This document shows, in pieces, positions 8,731-17,518 of a DNA stretch of 64,000 nt (its first letter is position 1; each line of letters starts with the position of its first letter). Under the pieces are notes generated by a model. That model was not told the DNA's origin. It made no database searches and was given only the letters and a program-made list of their open reading frames with translations. A program made the position numbers and the translations under genes. Origin of the DNA: Cytobacillus stercorigallinarum (GTDB lineage Bacteria; Bacillota; Bacilli; Bacillales; Cytobacillaceae); the NCBI RefSeq assembly GCF_014836495.1, contig NZ_JACSQT010000003.1:310647-374646 (forward strand), read 5' to 3'.

Positions 8731-8989
8731 CCTTATCAAAAAGGTTTTTACTCTTAATAAATGGTACTTTGAAAATTGAAATTGAGTTTTGGTCCATAAA
8801 TAAACGGATTTCAATTCTTTTAAATCGAAATCTAAGTATGCACCATAAACTGTTGTTTACGGAACTTTTGAATGGGCTTGCAACTAAAAAAAAAAATGCA
8901 CTTTCGGGAAAAAATATAAAACGAAGGATTCTCAAGGGGTTAGGAAATGCAATAAAATATGTAAATATAAATCTGTAACGTTTCTTATA

Positions 8990-9232
8990 CAATGGTTGCC
9001 AACCACATTCCGGGAATGACCGAATAATTCGGCGCCAACGAACATGAAAGTCATTATGTTTTCGATATTCTTTACAATAACACTGATATCCAACTTGAGA
9101 TACATTCTATGGATACACACGGGACCAGTGAAGGAAACTTTGCGATTCTTCACTTTTTTGGTTATCAGTTTGCTTCAAGCTACAAAGATATATATGCAAA
9201 AGTTATGCTCCTGTTAATTAAGCAAAGAGTTT
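8990..9232 (+). pseudogene. Tn3-family transposase remnant
   Basis: Translating from about 8990 gives VANHIPGMTE, a stop (TAA at 9024), then FGANEHESHYVFDILYNNTD, IQLEIHSMDTHGTSEGNFA and ILHFFGYQFASSYKDIYAKV. The D-THG-(T/N)-x-x-(N/F)-FA-LH-(L/F)-FGYQF pattern is the catalytic DDE-domain region of Tn3-family transposases. Only about 80 of roughly 970 residues remain, one codon is a stop, and the end is abrupt. This is a scar of a lost transposon. I see no intact terminal inverted repeats or resolvase nearby. Confidence 0.65.
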
Positions 9233-9294
9233 AACTAATCCATTTAAGCCCTCATAAATTGCCCAGCTAGAATTTTTTCATATATAATTGAATT

Positions 9295-9327
9295 TACCTC
9301 AATAGATTAATCCACCCTATTGAGGTA
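9295..9327 (-). terminator. Possible terminator after the MFS gene
   Basis: TACCTCAATAG at 9295-9305 is exactly complementary to CTATTGAGGTA at 9317-9327. It lies about 100 bases past the MFS stop codon. A clear T-tract is lacking, so efficiency is doubtful. Confidence 0.4.
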
Positions 9328-9429
9328 ACACTGTAGCCTTTGCTATAACAAACACATCCTTTTTTCTTAACAATGTTTATCCGCCAAATCCTGACTCTAC
9401 CCAAGGAATCTACTTTTTAGGACTTTCCC

Positions 9430-10620
9430 TTAAACAATCAGTTCAAATTTATTTTTTTTCAACAATATAAAATTAAATAAAACAAAAGCAGCACTTAGTA
9501 TAAAAATTGGTGCAATTGGTAAGCTTTCTGCCCAAATTCCTCCGATAAAAAGACCTATTGGCACTGCTAACTTCATAATCATTGAAGTTGTTCCAGCAAC
9601 ACGTCCTAGCAAATGATTAGGTGTTGTTTCTTGCCGAATGGCTAAGTAAACGATATTTGTCATTGTTATGGTAGTAGTTCGAGTCGCCAGTAAAATCCCT
9701 AAGCCGATCCAATGATCAGCAAAATAAAATAATACGAGTACAAATACCTCAATAAACATACTATTTGTATATATTTGCCCACGTGTATAACGTTTTTGCA
9801 ATGGGCGTATAATCTTAGCTCCGATGATACCTCCAATCGCTGAAATCGTAAGCATCATCCCAAGCTCTTCTTTTGTAAAATGTAATTGATCCAGAGAATA
9901 AAACGTTAACACACCAATAATTAAACTCGATGCAAAATTAGAGAAAAAAATAGTCCATGTCTGAAGAAGGAGTGACTTATTGCCAATAAGTGCAACGATT
10001 CCTTCTTTCATATCCTCTAAAAGAGAACGTTTCACCTTACTAATTGGTGTAGGTACTTTTTCGATAAAGAATGCAATAATCGTCATACATAACTGACATC
10101 CTAAAAACAACCATAGAAAAAGAGAATTTGACATCCAGAGAAGCAAAATACCGAGTAGGCCAGGACCAATAATGGTGATCATCGTTGACAATAAAGCGAA
10201 TTTTGCTTGTATTTCCGTCATCAAGGATATATCAAACAACTGAGGCACTATGGCATTGGTCGCACTACCAATTGTGTAACTGATAGTAGATATCAAAAAA
10301 CCAAGTATATAAATGTGCCACAGCATAAAATCTGTGTTCGTTAATAGAAAGACGAATACAAAGGAAATAATCATTCGAATCACGTTTCCATAAATTATAA
10401 TATATCTCCGATTTATTCGATCAACTAAAACCCCGATTAGCATACCTAGCAAAACATTTGGCAAAAAATCCATGATTCGCATTATACTCATGGCAAGCGC
10501 TGATTTTGTATATTCATATAAAATAATCGGTAAAATAAACGAAAAAATGGTCATCGATAGATTGATGAAAAAGTGCAATGCATATATCTTTTGAAAAATT
10601 TGATTTTTATGTAAATTCAT
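9430..10620 (-). CDS. MFS transporter (drug/macrolide efflux-like)
   Basis: A 396-residue major facilitator protein with about 12 membrane segments. The A-motif-like GMLIGVLVDRINRRYII between TM2 and TM3 (about residue 55) and the second-half repeat GGIIGAKIIRPLQKRYTRG are visible. ATG at 10620 follows GGGAGGGAAGAG. Overall layout resembles the MefA/YxaM-type efflux MFS group (MFS_1/MFS_3). It is divergent from an SgrR-type regulator with a binding-protein domain. That arrangement suggests ligand-responsive expression of an exporter. The substrate is unknown. Confidence 0.82.
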   Translation of the reverse strand: MNLHKNQIFQKIYALHFFINLSMTIFSFILPIILYEYTKSALAMSIMRIMDFLPNVLLGMLIGVLVDRINRRYIIIYGNVIRMIISFVFVFLLTNTDFMLWHIYILGFLISTISYTIGSATNAIVPQLFDISLMTEIQAKFALLSTMITIIGPGLLGILLLWMSNSLFLWLFLGCQLCMTIIAFFIEKVPTPISKVKRSLLEDMKEGIVALIGNKSLLLQTWTIFFSNFASSLIIGVLTFYSLDQLHFTKEELGMMLTISAIGGIIGAKIIRPLQKRYTRGQIYTNSMFIEVFVLVLFYFADHWIGLGILLATRTTTITMTNIVYLAIRQETTPNHLLGRVAGTTSMIMKLAVPIGLFIGGIWAESLPIAPIFILSAAFVLFNFILLKKNKFELIV

Positions 10621-10710
10621 TCTCTTCCCTCCCATAAAAAGTGTAAAATATAAAAAGGAGAACAAAAAGTGAAAAGTTAAATTATTTAATTCACCTTTTA
10701 GGAGGAGAAT

Positions 10711-12366
10711 ATGTATTTTTATGAATTAGAGTTATATAAACACTTTAAATCGAATGTTCGAACACAAACTTCAATCGACTTTTTAGCAACTATTTGGCAT
10801 TGTTCAACTCGTCATGCAAAAACACAAATACATCTATTGCACCAACAGCAAGTGATAGAGTGGGAAACAAAAAGAGGTCGAGGAAAAAAACCATTTCTAA
10901 CACTGCTAAGAGATCCAATCTCAGTATTAATAGATGTCATGCAAATACTTTGGCATAAGTCAAAATATGAAGAAGCTTTTCAAATCGCTAAAAAAATGGA
11001 ACTATTTACACATCCCAAAATTCAACAATGGTTAAATGTCAAATTTGGACTACAAAATGAAAAAAACCTACATATTTTTCGACACAGTATGTATTTTGTT
11101 GAACTTTGTTTAGATCCAGTAAAGGCTTTATCACGTCATGATCATCATGTATTAGAACAGATACATGAAACTTTGTTTTATATTGATGAAAAAGGTAATG
11201 CCCGTAAGAATTTATTGTTTCATGTGAACAATGAAGATTTTGTACAGTGGCATTTCATTTTGAGGAAAGGGATACAATTTCATAATCTACAAGAGGTTAC
11301 GGCCACAGATGTTGTCTCATCACTGAAAACTGCTGCGCACCTCTATTCACATTCCTTAAAAATCAAGGACATTCAAGAAGTTAATCGGTATGAAGTATAT
11401 ATTACCTTAAACAGTCCCTGTGCTTTGCTGCCTTATTTTTTGTCAAGAATTCGGTTCGCGATTACACCGGCAGATGGAACAAAAAACATAGGCTGCGGAC
11501 CGTTTTCCTTAATTGAACAAAGTAAAAGACTATTAAAATTGGAGGCATTCCCCCAATACTTTAAACACCGACCATGGATTGATCTAGTAGAAATTGTCTA
11601 TAATAATCAATTTCTACTAGATTCCATTCGCTACGAACCTTTTGAAGCCTCCGTACCGAACAGAAAAATTATTACTCAAGAGCTTGGGGCAGATTTTATT
11701 TGTTTAAATGCCCAATTTGGAGAATTACAAGGAAAAGATAAGCGAGAATATATTTGGCATTTAATTGAACCTTCGCAGTTTATTATTTATCCGTTAAGAG
11801 AGGATATTGCTTATAGTTGGATTATAGGCGACGATTTATTTAATTTGCCAAAACCTTCTTATAAACCTATTTTCACTAAACCTTTAGTAATTGGGTATCA
11901 ACAAATTCGCCAAGGGGTGAACCATGAAGAGAAGGCGAAAATTTTACAACAGTTGTTGAAAAGTGTTGGGATTCACTCAACTTTAAAATGCATAGATTTT
12001 AAAGAGAAACAAGTCAATCTACACACACAAATTGATCTCTTTATCGGGGGGATTGCGCTAGGACATAATATTTATTTAGCACTGATAAATGTATATCTAG
12101 CAGAGCCAAAAATTATTAGCACTTTCATGGAGAGTCAACAGGCTAAATATGTAAGAGAACTGCTACAAACCTTTATAGAGAAGAATGATAACTTTGAGAT
12201 TTTCAAAGATATCGAGAGGTATATTCAAGAAAATTATGTTGTTAAGTTTTTAACACACCGTAAACATATTGTTTATTTGCGAGAAGATACACCATATAAG
12301 CATGTCATATTCGATAAAAATGGTCGCATTGATTATCGTAATATGTATTATTTAGAAGAAGCGTGA
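10711..12366 (+). CDS. SgrR-type transcriptional regulator with peptide-binding-protein domain
   Basis: A 551-residue cytosolic protein with no signal peptide. Residues 1-75 form an SgrR-like winged helix (LATIWHCSTRHAKTQIHLLHQQQVIEWETKRGRGKKPFLTL is the helix-turn-helix plus wing region). Residues from about 150 to 500 resemble solute-binding family 5 (LFHVNNEDFVQWHFILRKGIQFHN, VTATDVVSSL, CGPFSLIE). In enterobacteria SgrR senses sugar-phosphate stress. Firmicute homologues are often next to MFS genes, as here. AGGAGGAG precedes the start. It probably binds the shared intergenic region of about 90 bp and controls the divergent MFS gene. Confidence 0.82.
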   Translation: MYFYELELYKHFKSNVRTQTSIDFLATIWHCSTRHAKTQIHLLHQQQVIEWETKRGRGKKPFLTLLRDPISVLIDVMQILWHKSKYEEAFQIAKKMELFTHPKIQQWLNVKFGLQNEKNLHIFRHSMYFVELCLDPVKALSRHDHHVLEQIHETLFYIDEKGNARKNLLFHVNNEDFVQWHFILRKGIQFHNLQEVTATDVVSSLKTAAHLYSHSLKIKDIQEVNRYEVYITLNSPCALLPYFLSRIRFAITPADGTKNIGCGPFSLIEQSKRLLKLEAFPQYFKHRPWIDLVEIVYNNQFLLDSIRYEPFEASVPNRKIITQELGADFICLNAQFGELQGKDKREYIWHLIEPSQFIIYPLREDIAYSWIIGDDLFNLPKPSYKPIFTKPLVIGYQQIRQGVNHEEKAKILQQLLKSVGIHSTLKCIDFKEKQVNLHTQIDLFIGGIALGHNIYLALINVYLAEPKIISTFMESQQAKYVRELLQTFIEKNDNFEIFKDIERYIQENYVVKFLTHRKHIVYLREDTPYKHVIFDKNGRIDYRNMYYLEEA

Positions 12367-12418
12367 AAACCCCGAAATAATTACTATTTATGAGTGTACC
12401 TATTCGAGGGGATTTTAA
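12366..12418 (+). terminator. Terminator after the SgrR-type gene
   Basis: AAAACCCCGAAATA pairs imperfectly with TATTCGAGGGGATTTT across a loop of about 25 bases, immediately after the stop codon. Confidence 0.55.
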
Positions 12419-12540
12419 TAAAAAATTGTTTTCAAAAGAAACACTATATATATGGAAGAAAAAGCTCGGTATAATAAGATATTTTTTGCGGTTTTTATGT
12501 CTGAGAATAGCTCTGAGACAAAATTAACTTTTATTTTTTA

Positions 12541-12682
12541 GAACAATAATAAAGATGTTCAACGTTTAACCGATAACCTAACTCCTAAACTAAAGATTAT
12601 TCATCTTTCATTTGATGGTAACTTTTCTTGGACAGATTTAGGTGAAGCCATTATCGATCTTAGCCATCATATTTCAATTTAA
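12541..12682 (+). pseudogene. Short coding remnant, unknown family
   Basis: One plus-strand frame reads protein-like sequence (KDVQRLTDNLTPKLKIIHLS, then WTDLGEAIIDLSHHISI, stop). It has no start codon or ribosome binding site and stops lie just upstream. Probably the tail of a decayed gene; family not recognised. Confidence 0.25.
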
Positions 12683-12785
12683 TCCAGCTGCTAAAATTAC
12701 TAATGTTGTTGCAGCGTTATAGGATATTTCAACAATATTATAATCTAAATAAAAAGGGCAGTTACACTTTGCCCTTTGAAACTAT

Positions 12786-13065
12786 TTATTTAAATAATTT
12801 TAAATAAATCTCTACCGGTATTTCAAATTTCTGTTGCCCCTTATTAATGTAAAAAATTTCATGCGTTACGCATCCATTTTTTTGTGTTATGTTAACTTGT
12901 CTATATCGTGTATCACTACTCAAGAAAAATCCCTTTTTCTCCAGCAGCAGTTAGCCAAAATTATTATTAATCTTTGCTAAGTCTTCATATGGCATAGGAT
13001 GATATAGGTTTTCCCTTTTTTCCACTAACTGTTTAAATATTGTTTGTTTATTGATATGATCACCA
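12786..13065 (-). pseudogene. Small gene with an in-frame nonsense codon
   Basis: On the minus strand one frame reads INKQTIFKQLVEKRENLYHP, continues to KINNNFG, meets a TAA, and resumes in the same frame as LLLEKKGFFLSSDTRYRQVN to a stop at 12786. The total would be a protein of about 90 residues. The two halves in one frame with a single stop indicate a recent nonsense mutation, or two tiny ORFs. Family not recognised. Confidence 0.35.
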
Positions 13066-13148
13066 CCGATTTAAATTGTTGATTGATTACATGCTTATGT
13101 TAGCAAAGGGAAAATAAAGGCTTCTATTGAGAGCTGTTCTTCCCGATA

Positions 13149-13328
13149 TCAAAAGAACCACTGATAAAAGAAAAATCCCCCAATAGCAATGATTATGAGT
13201 AACAATAAATCTTTCCAACCCATCCCACTTACATCAGGTGATGGACTCTGACTTTTATTGATGCTATCATTTAGCGTAACTGTGGGATGATTCTCCAACT
13301 CCTTCTTCTTTCTATCTTCTGAAGGCAT
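13149..13328 (-). CDS. Small membrane protein, DUF6366-like
   Basis: A 59-residue protein. A charged N-terminus (MPSEDRKKKELENHPTVTLN) is followed by a GMGWKDLLLLIIIAIGGFFF membrane segment and stop. ATG at 13328 is preceded by AGGGGTGG. Small proteins with the plan 'polar N-terminus, DSxN, GxGWKG, single C-terminal helix' belong to the DUF6366 group of Bacillaceae, often near membrane-stress or prophage genes. The assignment is from pattern memory only. No function is known. Confidence 0.55.
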   Translation of the reverse strand: MPSEDRKKKELENHPTVTLNDSINKSQSPSPDVSGMGWKDLLLLIIIAIGGFFFYQWFF

Positions 13329-13406
13329 TTAACCACCCCTTTTTGTTTTCATTTTAGGGAAAAGCAATAGATAGCTATATTTACTGCATTTTCCCTATCG
13401 CCACTG

Positions 13407-13880
13407 TCATTCTCTTTCTCTTGCAGCTTGTGTATCGCGAATATTCTTTTGTACTGCCACACTTGCAAATAAACTAAGGACAAAAGCCATCGCATAAAAT
13501 CCTTTTTCGCTTAGAATAATACTGCCAGCGTTATATAACCCAATGGCCATTAATGAAACGGCGACAATTAAAGCAAACCAACTGATACCATAATAAATAC
13601 CTGTCACAGGAATACCATCTTCCTTATCCCTTACCGCCTTTTGTAAAGAAATTGCGGCATACAATCCAAATATTAGAACAGCAAAATAATAGCCTTTCTC
13701 ATTCAATTCCATCGCGGCATTAAATAGACCAATAATATAAGCCGCCACACCGATTAATAGCGCTGCCCATGAAGCACCTTTAAAAGCTGCTGATGGTTCC
13801 CCTTCTTTTCTTTCTTCTTTCACTTTATTACTAGTCTTTTTCACCTTTTCTATCATCAACTCTTCATCACTTGGCAACAT
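13407..13880 (-). CDS. YiaA/YiaB-family four-helix membrane protein
   Basis: A 157-residue protein with two copies of the YiaA/B two-helix domain. Copy 1 spans about residues 38-90 (ALLIGVAAYIIGLFNAAMEL, EKGYYFAVLIFGLYAAISLQ). Copy 2 spans about 100-152 (ALIVAVSLMAIGLYNAGSII, EKGFYAMAFVLSLFASVAVQ). Each copy ends in QK.(V/I)RD. A charged N-terminal tail precedes them. ATG at 13880 follows AGGTGGAG; the upstream in-frame start is weaker. YiaA proteins are inner-membrane proteins of unknown function. Confidence 0.78.
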   Translation of the reverse strand: MLPSDEELMIEKVKKTSNKVKEERKEGEPSAAFKGASWAALLIGVAAYIIGLFNAAMELNEKGYYFAVLIFGLYAAISLQKAVRDKEDGIPVTGIYYGISWFALIVAVSLMAIGLYNAGSIILSEKGFYAMAFVLSLFASVAVQKNIRDTQAARERE

Positions 13881-13967
13881 AATCTCCACCTTTCTCAACC
13901 CCACCACACGGCTAACACAAAAGTTGACCAGCCTGACATGATGAGCTTATAATAACTACATTTTATG

Positions 13968-14168
13968 TTAAATTATTCTGTAAAATGTTACCGCAACCCT
14001 AAGCATATAAAATAAATAACTGCTTATCGTTAAGAAAGTGATTGGATAACTATTAGGCAACATGGCATTAAGGTAATAAGCAAAATCTTGACCAAATATG
14101 ACAAATAGCGTGCTAAGGAGTAAACAAATGAAATGCCTCTTTTTGTTTAATTCAGTGTAATTATACAC
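13968..14168 (-). CDS. Hypothetical small membrane protein
   Basis: An open frame of 66 codons with two hydrophobic stretches (CLLLSTLFVIFGQDFAYYL and FLTISSYLFYMLRVAVTFY). No good ribosome binding site precedes the ATG, so this may be a remnant or a weakly expressed gene. Not recognised. Confidence 0.35.
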   Translation of the reverse strand: MYNYTELNKKRHFICLLLSTLFVIFGQDFAYYLNAMLPNSYPITFLTISSYLFYMLRVAVTFYRII

Positions 14169-14230
14169 TTAGTTAATTCGTTTAAAAATGTTTATTTATG
14201 AAAAATCTCATTTTTGAGAATAAATACCTA

Positions 14231-14261
14231 AAAAAAGTTAGTCCGAAAACTCGAACCAACT
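14231..14261 (-). terminator. Intrinsic terminator after the VanZ-like gene
   Basis: AGTTAGTCCGA...TCGAACCAACT forms a stem with two mismatches. On the minus strand it is followed by a run of T residues, directly after the stop codon at 14268. Confidence 0.65.
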
Positions 14262-14267
14262 CCTCTT

Positions 14268-15044
14268 TTATCCTTTATTCAGTTTTAAATTGGCTTTTCT
14301 TATGAACAAATTCACATTAAGGATAGTTTTATACATCAAATAACCGATCATTGCCCCCATCGTATTGAGGATAATATCATCAATATCAAACTGCCCGACT
14401 TGCAAGAAAAACTGTAGAAGCTCAATAGAAAAACTCGCAGTAATGGCAGTGATGGTTACGACTGAAAAAAGACGACATTGTTTAAAAAGCACCGGAAGTA
14501 ATAATCCTAATGGAAGAAAAATAAGGATATTTCCAATTGTGTTAGTTATAATAATATCCAAATTAAAAAGATCAGCATTTAACAGATAGTTGATTGTTGT
14601 TTTAAAAGGGATAATATTCAAATTCATTCCCCATTCAGAAAAATTAAAGTTAAAAAAGCTCATTTGTTCTTCTCTTGAAAAAAAATAAAAATTATATCCA
14701 TAACCATTAGCATAATTCATCACTCTCTCCAAAAGCCGACCAAAAATTAACTTCCATGAGACGACTAGCGCAAACAATGAAAACAGCAACCAGCTACTCA
14801 CCTTAAAGAGTCGATAGAATGGGAAGATAGATTGATTATACCCATGGGCAATGCTTTTCTGATTGCCAAAATCAGCTAGAGCCAACTGTACGGCCTCTTT
14901 TTCACTCTTGCCATTTAGCATATGTTCTTGTTTCAGTAGTAAAATATGGTCAGTCATTTCATCAATGATCTCCTGTTTTTCAACATGGTTACAATCAATA
15001 GTATTTACAATTTGTTTGATATAGGATTCAATTTCTTTGTCCAC
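14268..15044 (-). CDS. Permease-prefix (HAAS) domain fused to VanZ-like membrane domain
   Basis: A 258-residue protein. Residues 1-65 form a cytosolic helical prefix domain (HVEKQEIIDEMTDHILLLKQ, LALADFGNQKSIAHGYNQS) that commonly accompanies PadR-controlled permeases. Residues about 80-250 are a VanZ-like domain (IGNILIFLPLGLLLPVLF, SIELLQFFLQVGQFDIDDII, NTMGAMIGYLMY). VanZ proteins are linked to glycopeptide or lipoglycopeptide resistance, although most homologues are uncharacterised. The gene overlaps the upstream PadR gene by 40 bases, indicating translational coupling and regulation by it. Confidence 0.82.
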   Translation of the reverse strand: MDKEIESYIKQIVNTIDCNHVEKQEIIDEMTDHILLLKQEHMLNGKSEKEAVQLALADFGNQKSIAHGYNQSIFPFYRLFKVSSWLLFSLFALVVSWKLIFGRLLERVMNYANGYGYNFYFFSREEQMSFFNFNFSEWGMNLNIIPFKTTINYLLNADLFNLDIIITNTIGNILIFLPLGLLLPVLFKQCRLFSVVTITAITASFSIELLQFFLQVGQFDIDDIILNTMGAMIGYLMYKTILNVNLFIRKANLKLNKG

Positions 15045-15367
15045 TTGAGCCCCTCCGTTGTTACGTTAATCAAATCATTCACTTTTTGCCACTCGCCTAG
15101 TTTCCTACTTAATTCTGTTTTTCCACCGTTTGTTAATTGATAGTACTTTCTTCGACCACCAAGCTGTGAATCTTCCCAATATGATTCAATCCAGCCATTC
15201 TTCTCCAGCCTCTTTAAAGCCGGATACAATGTCCCTTCACTCATGTTATACAACTCATGACTGTTTTCCTTTAAGCTCTTAACCATCTCATATCCGTACA
15301 TATCTTTTTTCGATAATAATGAAAGCAACAAAATATCAATACTGCCCTTCATAATCTCTTTATCCAT
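15005..15367 (-). CDS. PadR-family transcriptional regulator
   Basis: A 120-residue PadR winged-helix repressor. The core LLLSLLSKKDMYGYEMVKSL, SEGTLYPALKRLEKNGWIES, GGRRKYYQLTNGGKTEL is complete. It starts behind AAAGGAG and overlaps the VanZ-like gene, which carries the partner HAAS domain. PadR/HAAS pairs usually form autoregulated two-gene operons. The AT-rich dyad just upstream around 15403-15425 could be its operator (inference). Confidence 0.85.
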   Translation of the reverse strand: MDKEIMKGSIDILLLSLLSKKDMYGYEMVKSLKENSHELYNMSEGTLYPALKRLEKNGWIESYWEDSQLGGRRKYYQLTNGGKTELSRKLGEWQKVNDLINVTTEGLKWTKKLNPISNKL

Positions 15368-15472
15368 TCTTTTTCTCCTTTATTTGGAAAGTTACTAAAT
15401 ATATTGTAATACGATATACATCGAATAACAAGGTATTTTATAAAAAATGTTGTCTTAATGTTTTAATAAACC

Positions 15473-15544
15473 AAATTTGTTATTATTTTCAATAGTAGCA
15501 TACTTTATTTCGAAGAGTGAAACCGTATGCTCGCTGTCCTCATA
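15473..15544 (+). repeat. Direct repeat, left copy (about 75 bp)
   Basis: A segment beginning AAATTTGTTATTATTTTCA and ending ATGCTCGCTGTCCTCATAA recurs, diverged, at 16711-16790. The two copies flank the SDR gene and its control region. Confidence 0.7.
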
Positions 15545-15593
15545 ATACAAAATATCGTTTAATTATAGTCAATAGTAAATGGTTATAAAAAAA

Positions 15594-15619
15594 GAAGGCA
15601 GTCTTTATAGACCACCTTC
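15594..15619 (-). terminator. Intrinsic terminator after the SDR gene
   Basis: GAAGGCAGTCT...AGACCACCTTC forms a near-perfect stem. On the minus strand it is followed by seven or more T residues. Confidence 0.8.
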
Positions 15620-15641
15620 GTGAGTAATGTAACTCTATTTC

Positions 15642-16397
15642 CTATAACGCGCCCATACCACCATCTACACGATATTGACCACCTGTTATGAAGCCACTCT
15701 CGTCAGAAGCGAGGAACAAGACAAGGTTTGAAATGTCGTCCGATTCAGCATATCGTCCGAGTGGAATCGCTTTTGCCAACGCATCTTGATCTGTTCCCAT
15801 ACCTTCTTCTAGTGAACGCATCATACGAGTGTTTACAGGAGATGGATGAACGCTATTTACACGAACATTATATGGAGCAACCTCAATGGAAGCGGCTTTG
15901 GTTAAGCCAACAACTGCATGTTTAGAAGCAATGTATGGCGTTACACCAGGACTACCGTGTAATCCCGCTACAGAAGATGTGTTGATAATGCTACCGTATC
16001 CTTGTTCTTTCATGACACGAAGAACGTGTTTTAAGCCAAGGAATACACCACGAACATTTACTGCAAGTACTTTATCTAGATCTTCCACTTTTTGTTCCGT
16101 GATTGGAGCTACTTTTCCTTCAATACCAGCATTGTTAAAGAAGATATCTATTTTTCCATATCGTTCAACTGTTTCACGAACATAGTTTTCGACATCTGCT
16201 TCTTTGGACACATCTGCTTGAATGATATGTACTTCACCATATGACAGCAATTCTTCCTTTGTATTGGCTAATGCTTCATCAAATAAATCAACCAGTACGA
16301 CAGTTGCTCCTTCATCTAGGAATTGTTTCGCTGTTACTTTCCCGATTCCACCAGCTCCGCCAGTTATAATTGCTACTTTATCTTTTAATTTTGTCAT
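15642..16397 (-). CDS. Short-chain dehydrogenase/reductase
   Basis: A 251-residue classical SDR. The TGGAGGIGK cofactor motif, an acidic VDL after strand 2 (suggesting NAD preference), NNAG, catalytic Ser in NTSSVAG and YIASK are all present. The C-terminus GGQYRVDGGMGAL is family-typical. AAGGAGG precedes the ATG. It is a single-gene unit with a terminator and a cre-like site upstream at 16431-16446, so a catabolic, glucose-repressed role is likely. It resembles glucose 1-dehydrogenase or acetoin/cyclopentanol-type SDRs, but the substrate is not determinable. Confidence 0.85.
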   Translation of the reverse strand: MTKLKDKVAIITGGAGGIGKVTAKQFLDEGATVVLVDLFDEALANTKEELLSYGEVHIIQADVSKEADVENYVRETVERYGKIDIFFNNAGIEGKVAPITEQKVEDLDKVLAVNVRGVFLGLKHVLRVMKEQGYGSIINTSSVAGLHGSPGVTPYIASKHAVVGLTKAASIEVAPYNVRVNSVHPSPVNTRMMRSLEEGMGTDQDALAKAIPLGRYAESDDISNLVLFLASDESGFITGGQYRVDGGMGAL

Positions 16398-16430
16398 AAT
16401 GTCATTCCTCCTTGGTAATCTCAGGCTCCA

Positions 16431-16446
16431 TTAAAACGCTTACAAA
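16431..16446 (-). promoter_or_regulatory. CcpA cre-like site upstream of the SDR gene
   Basis: Minus strand TTTGTAAGCGTTTTAA matches the cre consensus and nearly repeats the site at 5381-5395. It lies 34-49 bases upstream of the start codon. Confidence 0.5.
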
Positions 16447-16710
16447 TAGCCTGACCATACTATCTAACAATAGTATAAATACTACTATTCCTAGTATAAA
16501 CTATTTTTGAAATAAAAATAATTTCATTTCTGATTTCCTTCAGGGATTAGATCTTAGCGATTTATAATATTTTTTTGAACATAGTGGGGGAAAGGTTCGT
16601 AAAGTGATGAGAAATAGTCAAATAAGTCTCATCATTCCACGAGTATTCTGTTTCTTTAGCTAATTGACCACAGCAATTAATGGTAAATCCTCAACATGTA
16701 AAACTAGGGA

Positions 16711-16790
16711 AAATTTGTTATTATTTTCAGTAGTAGCATCCTTTATTTAGAAAACTGAATACAATTTATCGAATGCTCGCTGTCCTCATA
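16711..16790 (+). repeat. Direct repeat, right copy (about 80 bp)
   Basis: Second copy of the 15473-15544 segment, in the same orientation and slightly diverged. The ClbS/DfsB pseudogene fragment begins about 100 bases further on. Confidence 0.7.
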
Positions 16791-16891
16791 AGTATCACTT
16801 TTTCAACAAGGGCATAAGTAAAGAAGCGTTTCGTTTTTTTCCAATTGTTGGATTAATACACCTGATTGTTTAATAGAAAATATCGTTTATA

Positions 16892-17320
16892 GGGGTATAC
16901 TATGGCCGGGATAAAAATTTCCGCGATATTCTTATGCATCTATATGAATGGCATGCGATGTTGGAACGATGGTATAGAGAAGGCATGGCCGGAGATACAC
17001 CATCCATGCCGGCACCCGGGTATAAGTGGCGCAAGATCCAACAGCTTAATCAACAAATTTAGGAAAACTACCAAGATATGAAACTCAACCAAGCAATCAT
17101 AAAAGGTAAATTAAGCCATGAGCGAATCATGAACATTATCAGGTCCCATACCACTGAAGAAGTCATCACGAAAAAGCATTACAAATGGACAAAAACAGGC
17201 AATCTATATAGCTATTTTGCTGCTAATACATCCAAGCACTACTTGTGGGCAATGGGGAAATGCGAAAAGATTATCACAGAACTCAATACAATGGATTTGA
17301 TTGGTGATGGGCGTAAATAG
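16892..17320 (+). pseudogene. ClbS/DfsB-family (DinB-like four-helix) pseudogene
   Basis: The frame reads GRDKNFRDILMHLYEWHAML, MPAPGYKWRKIQQLNQQI, then TAG, then ENYQDMKLNQAIIKGKLSHE to a stop at 17320. This is the ClbS/DfsB family of DinB-like four-helix proteins. TAG stands where the family has Trp (TGG), a simple nonsense change. The N-terminal 50 or so residues are missing and stops lie upstream. The family includes colibactin self-protection and bacillithiol/fosmidomycin-resistance relatives. Broken at two places, it should be non-functional. Confidence 0.72.
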
Positions 17321-17400
17321 TTTTAGATCTAGCTTGCGGTTTTAAATTAGATGTTACCGTTCTTCCTCTGCCAACGACGAGACCAATAACTTCATAAAAA

Positions 17401-17444
17401 GTACCCTATAGGTAGACTTTTTTAATTATCTACTTATAGAGTAC
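17401..17444 (+). terminator. Hairpin/terminator between convergent units
   Basis: GTACCCTATAGGTAGA pairs with TCTACTTATAGAGTAC (two mismatches) around a T-rich loop, followed by ATTTTT on the plus strand. It lies between the ClbS pseudogene and the convergent ABC permease gene. Confidence 0.6.
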
Positions 17445-17518
17445 ATTTTTCGCTGTAAACCAACCATAGTAACTGGACTGCTAAGTCTATTCTCTTATAT
17501 GTTTAGTCTATTTTCACT

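Noticed and set aside
8700..8992. Overlapping 90-codon frames on both strands
   Set aside because: Neither has a ribosome binding site or recognisable similarity. Composition is AT-rich, and the region looks like transposon debris.
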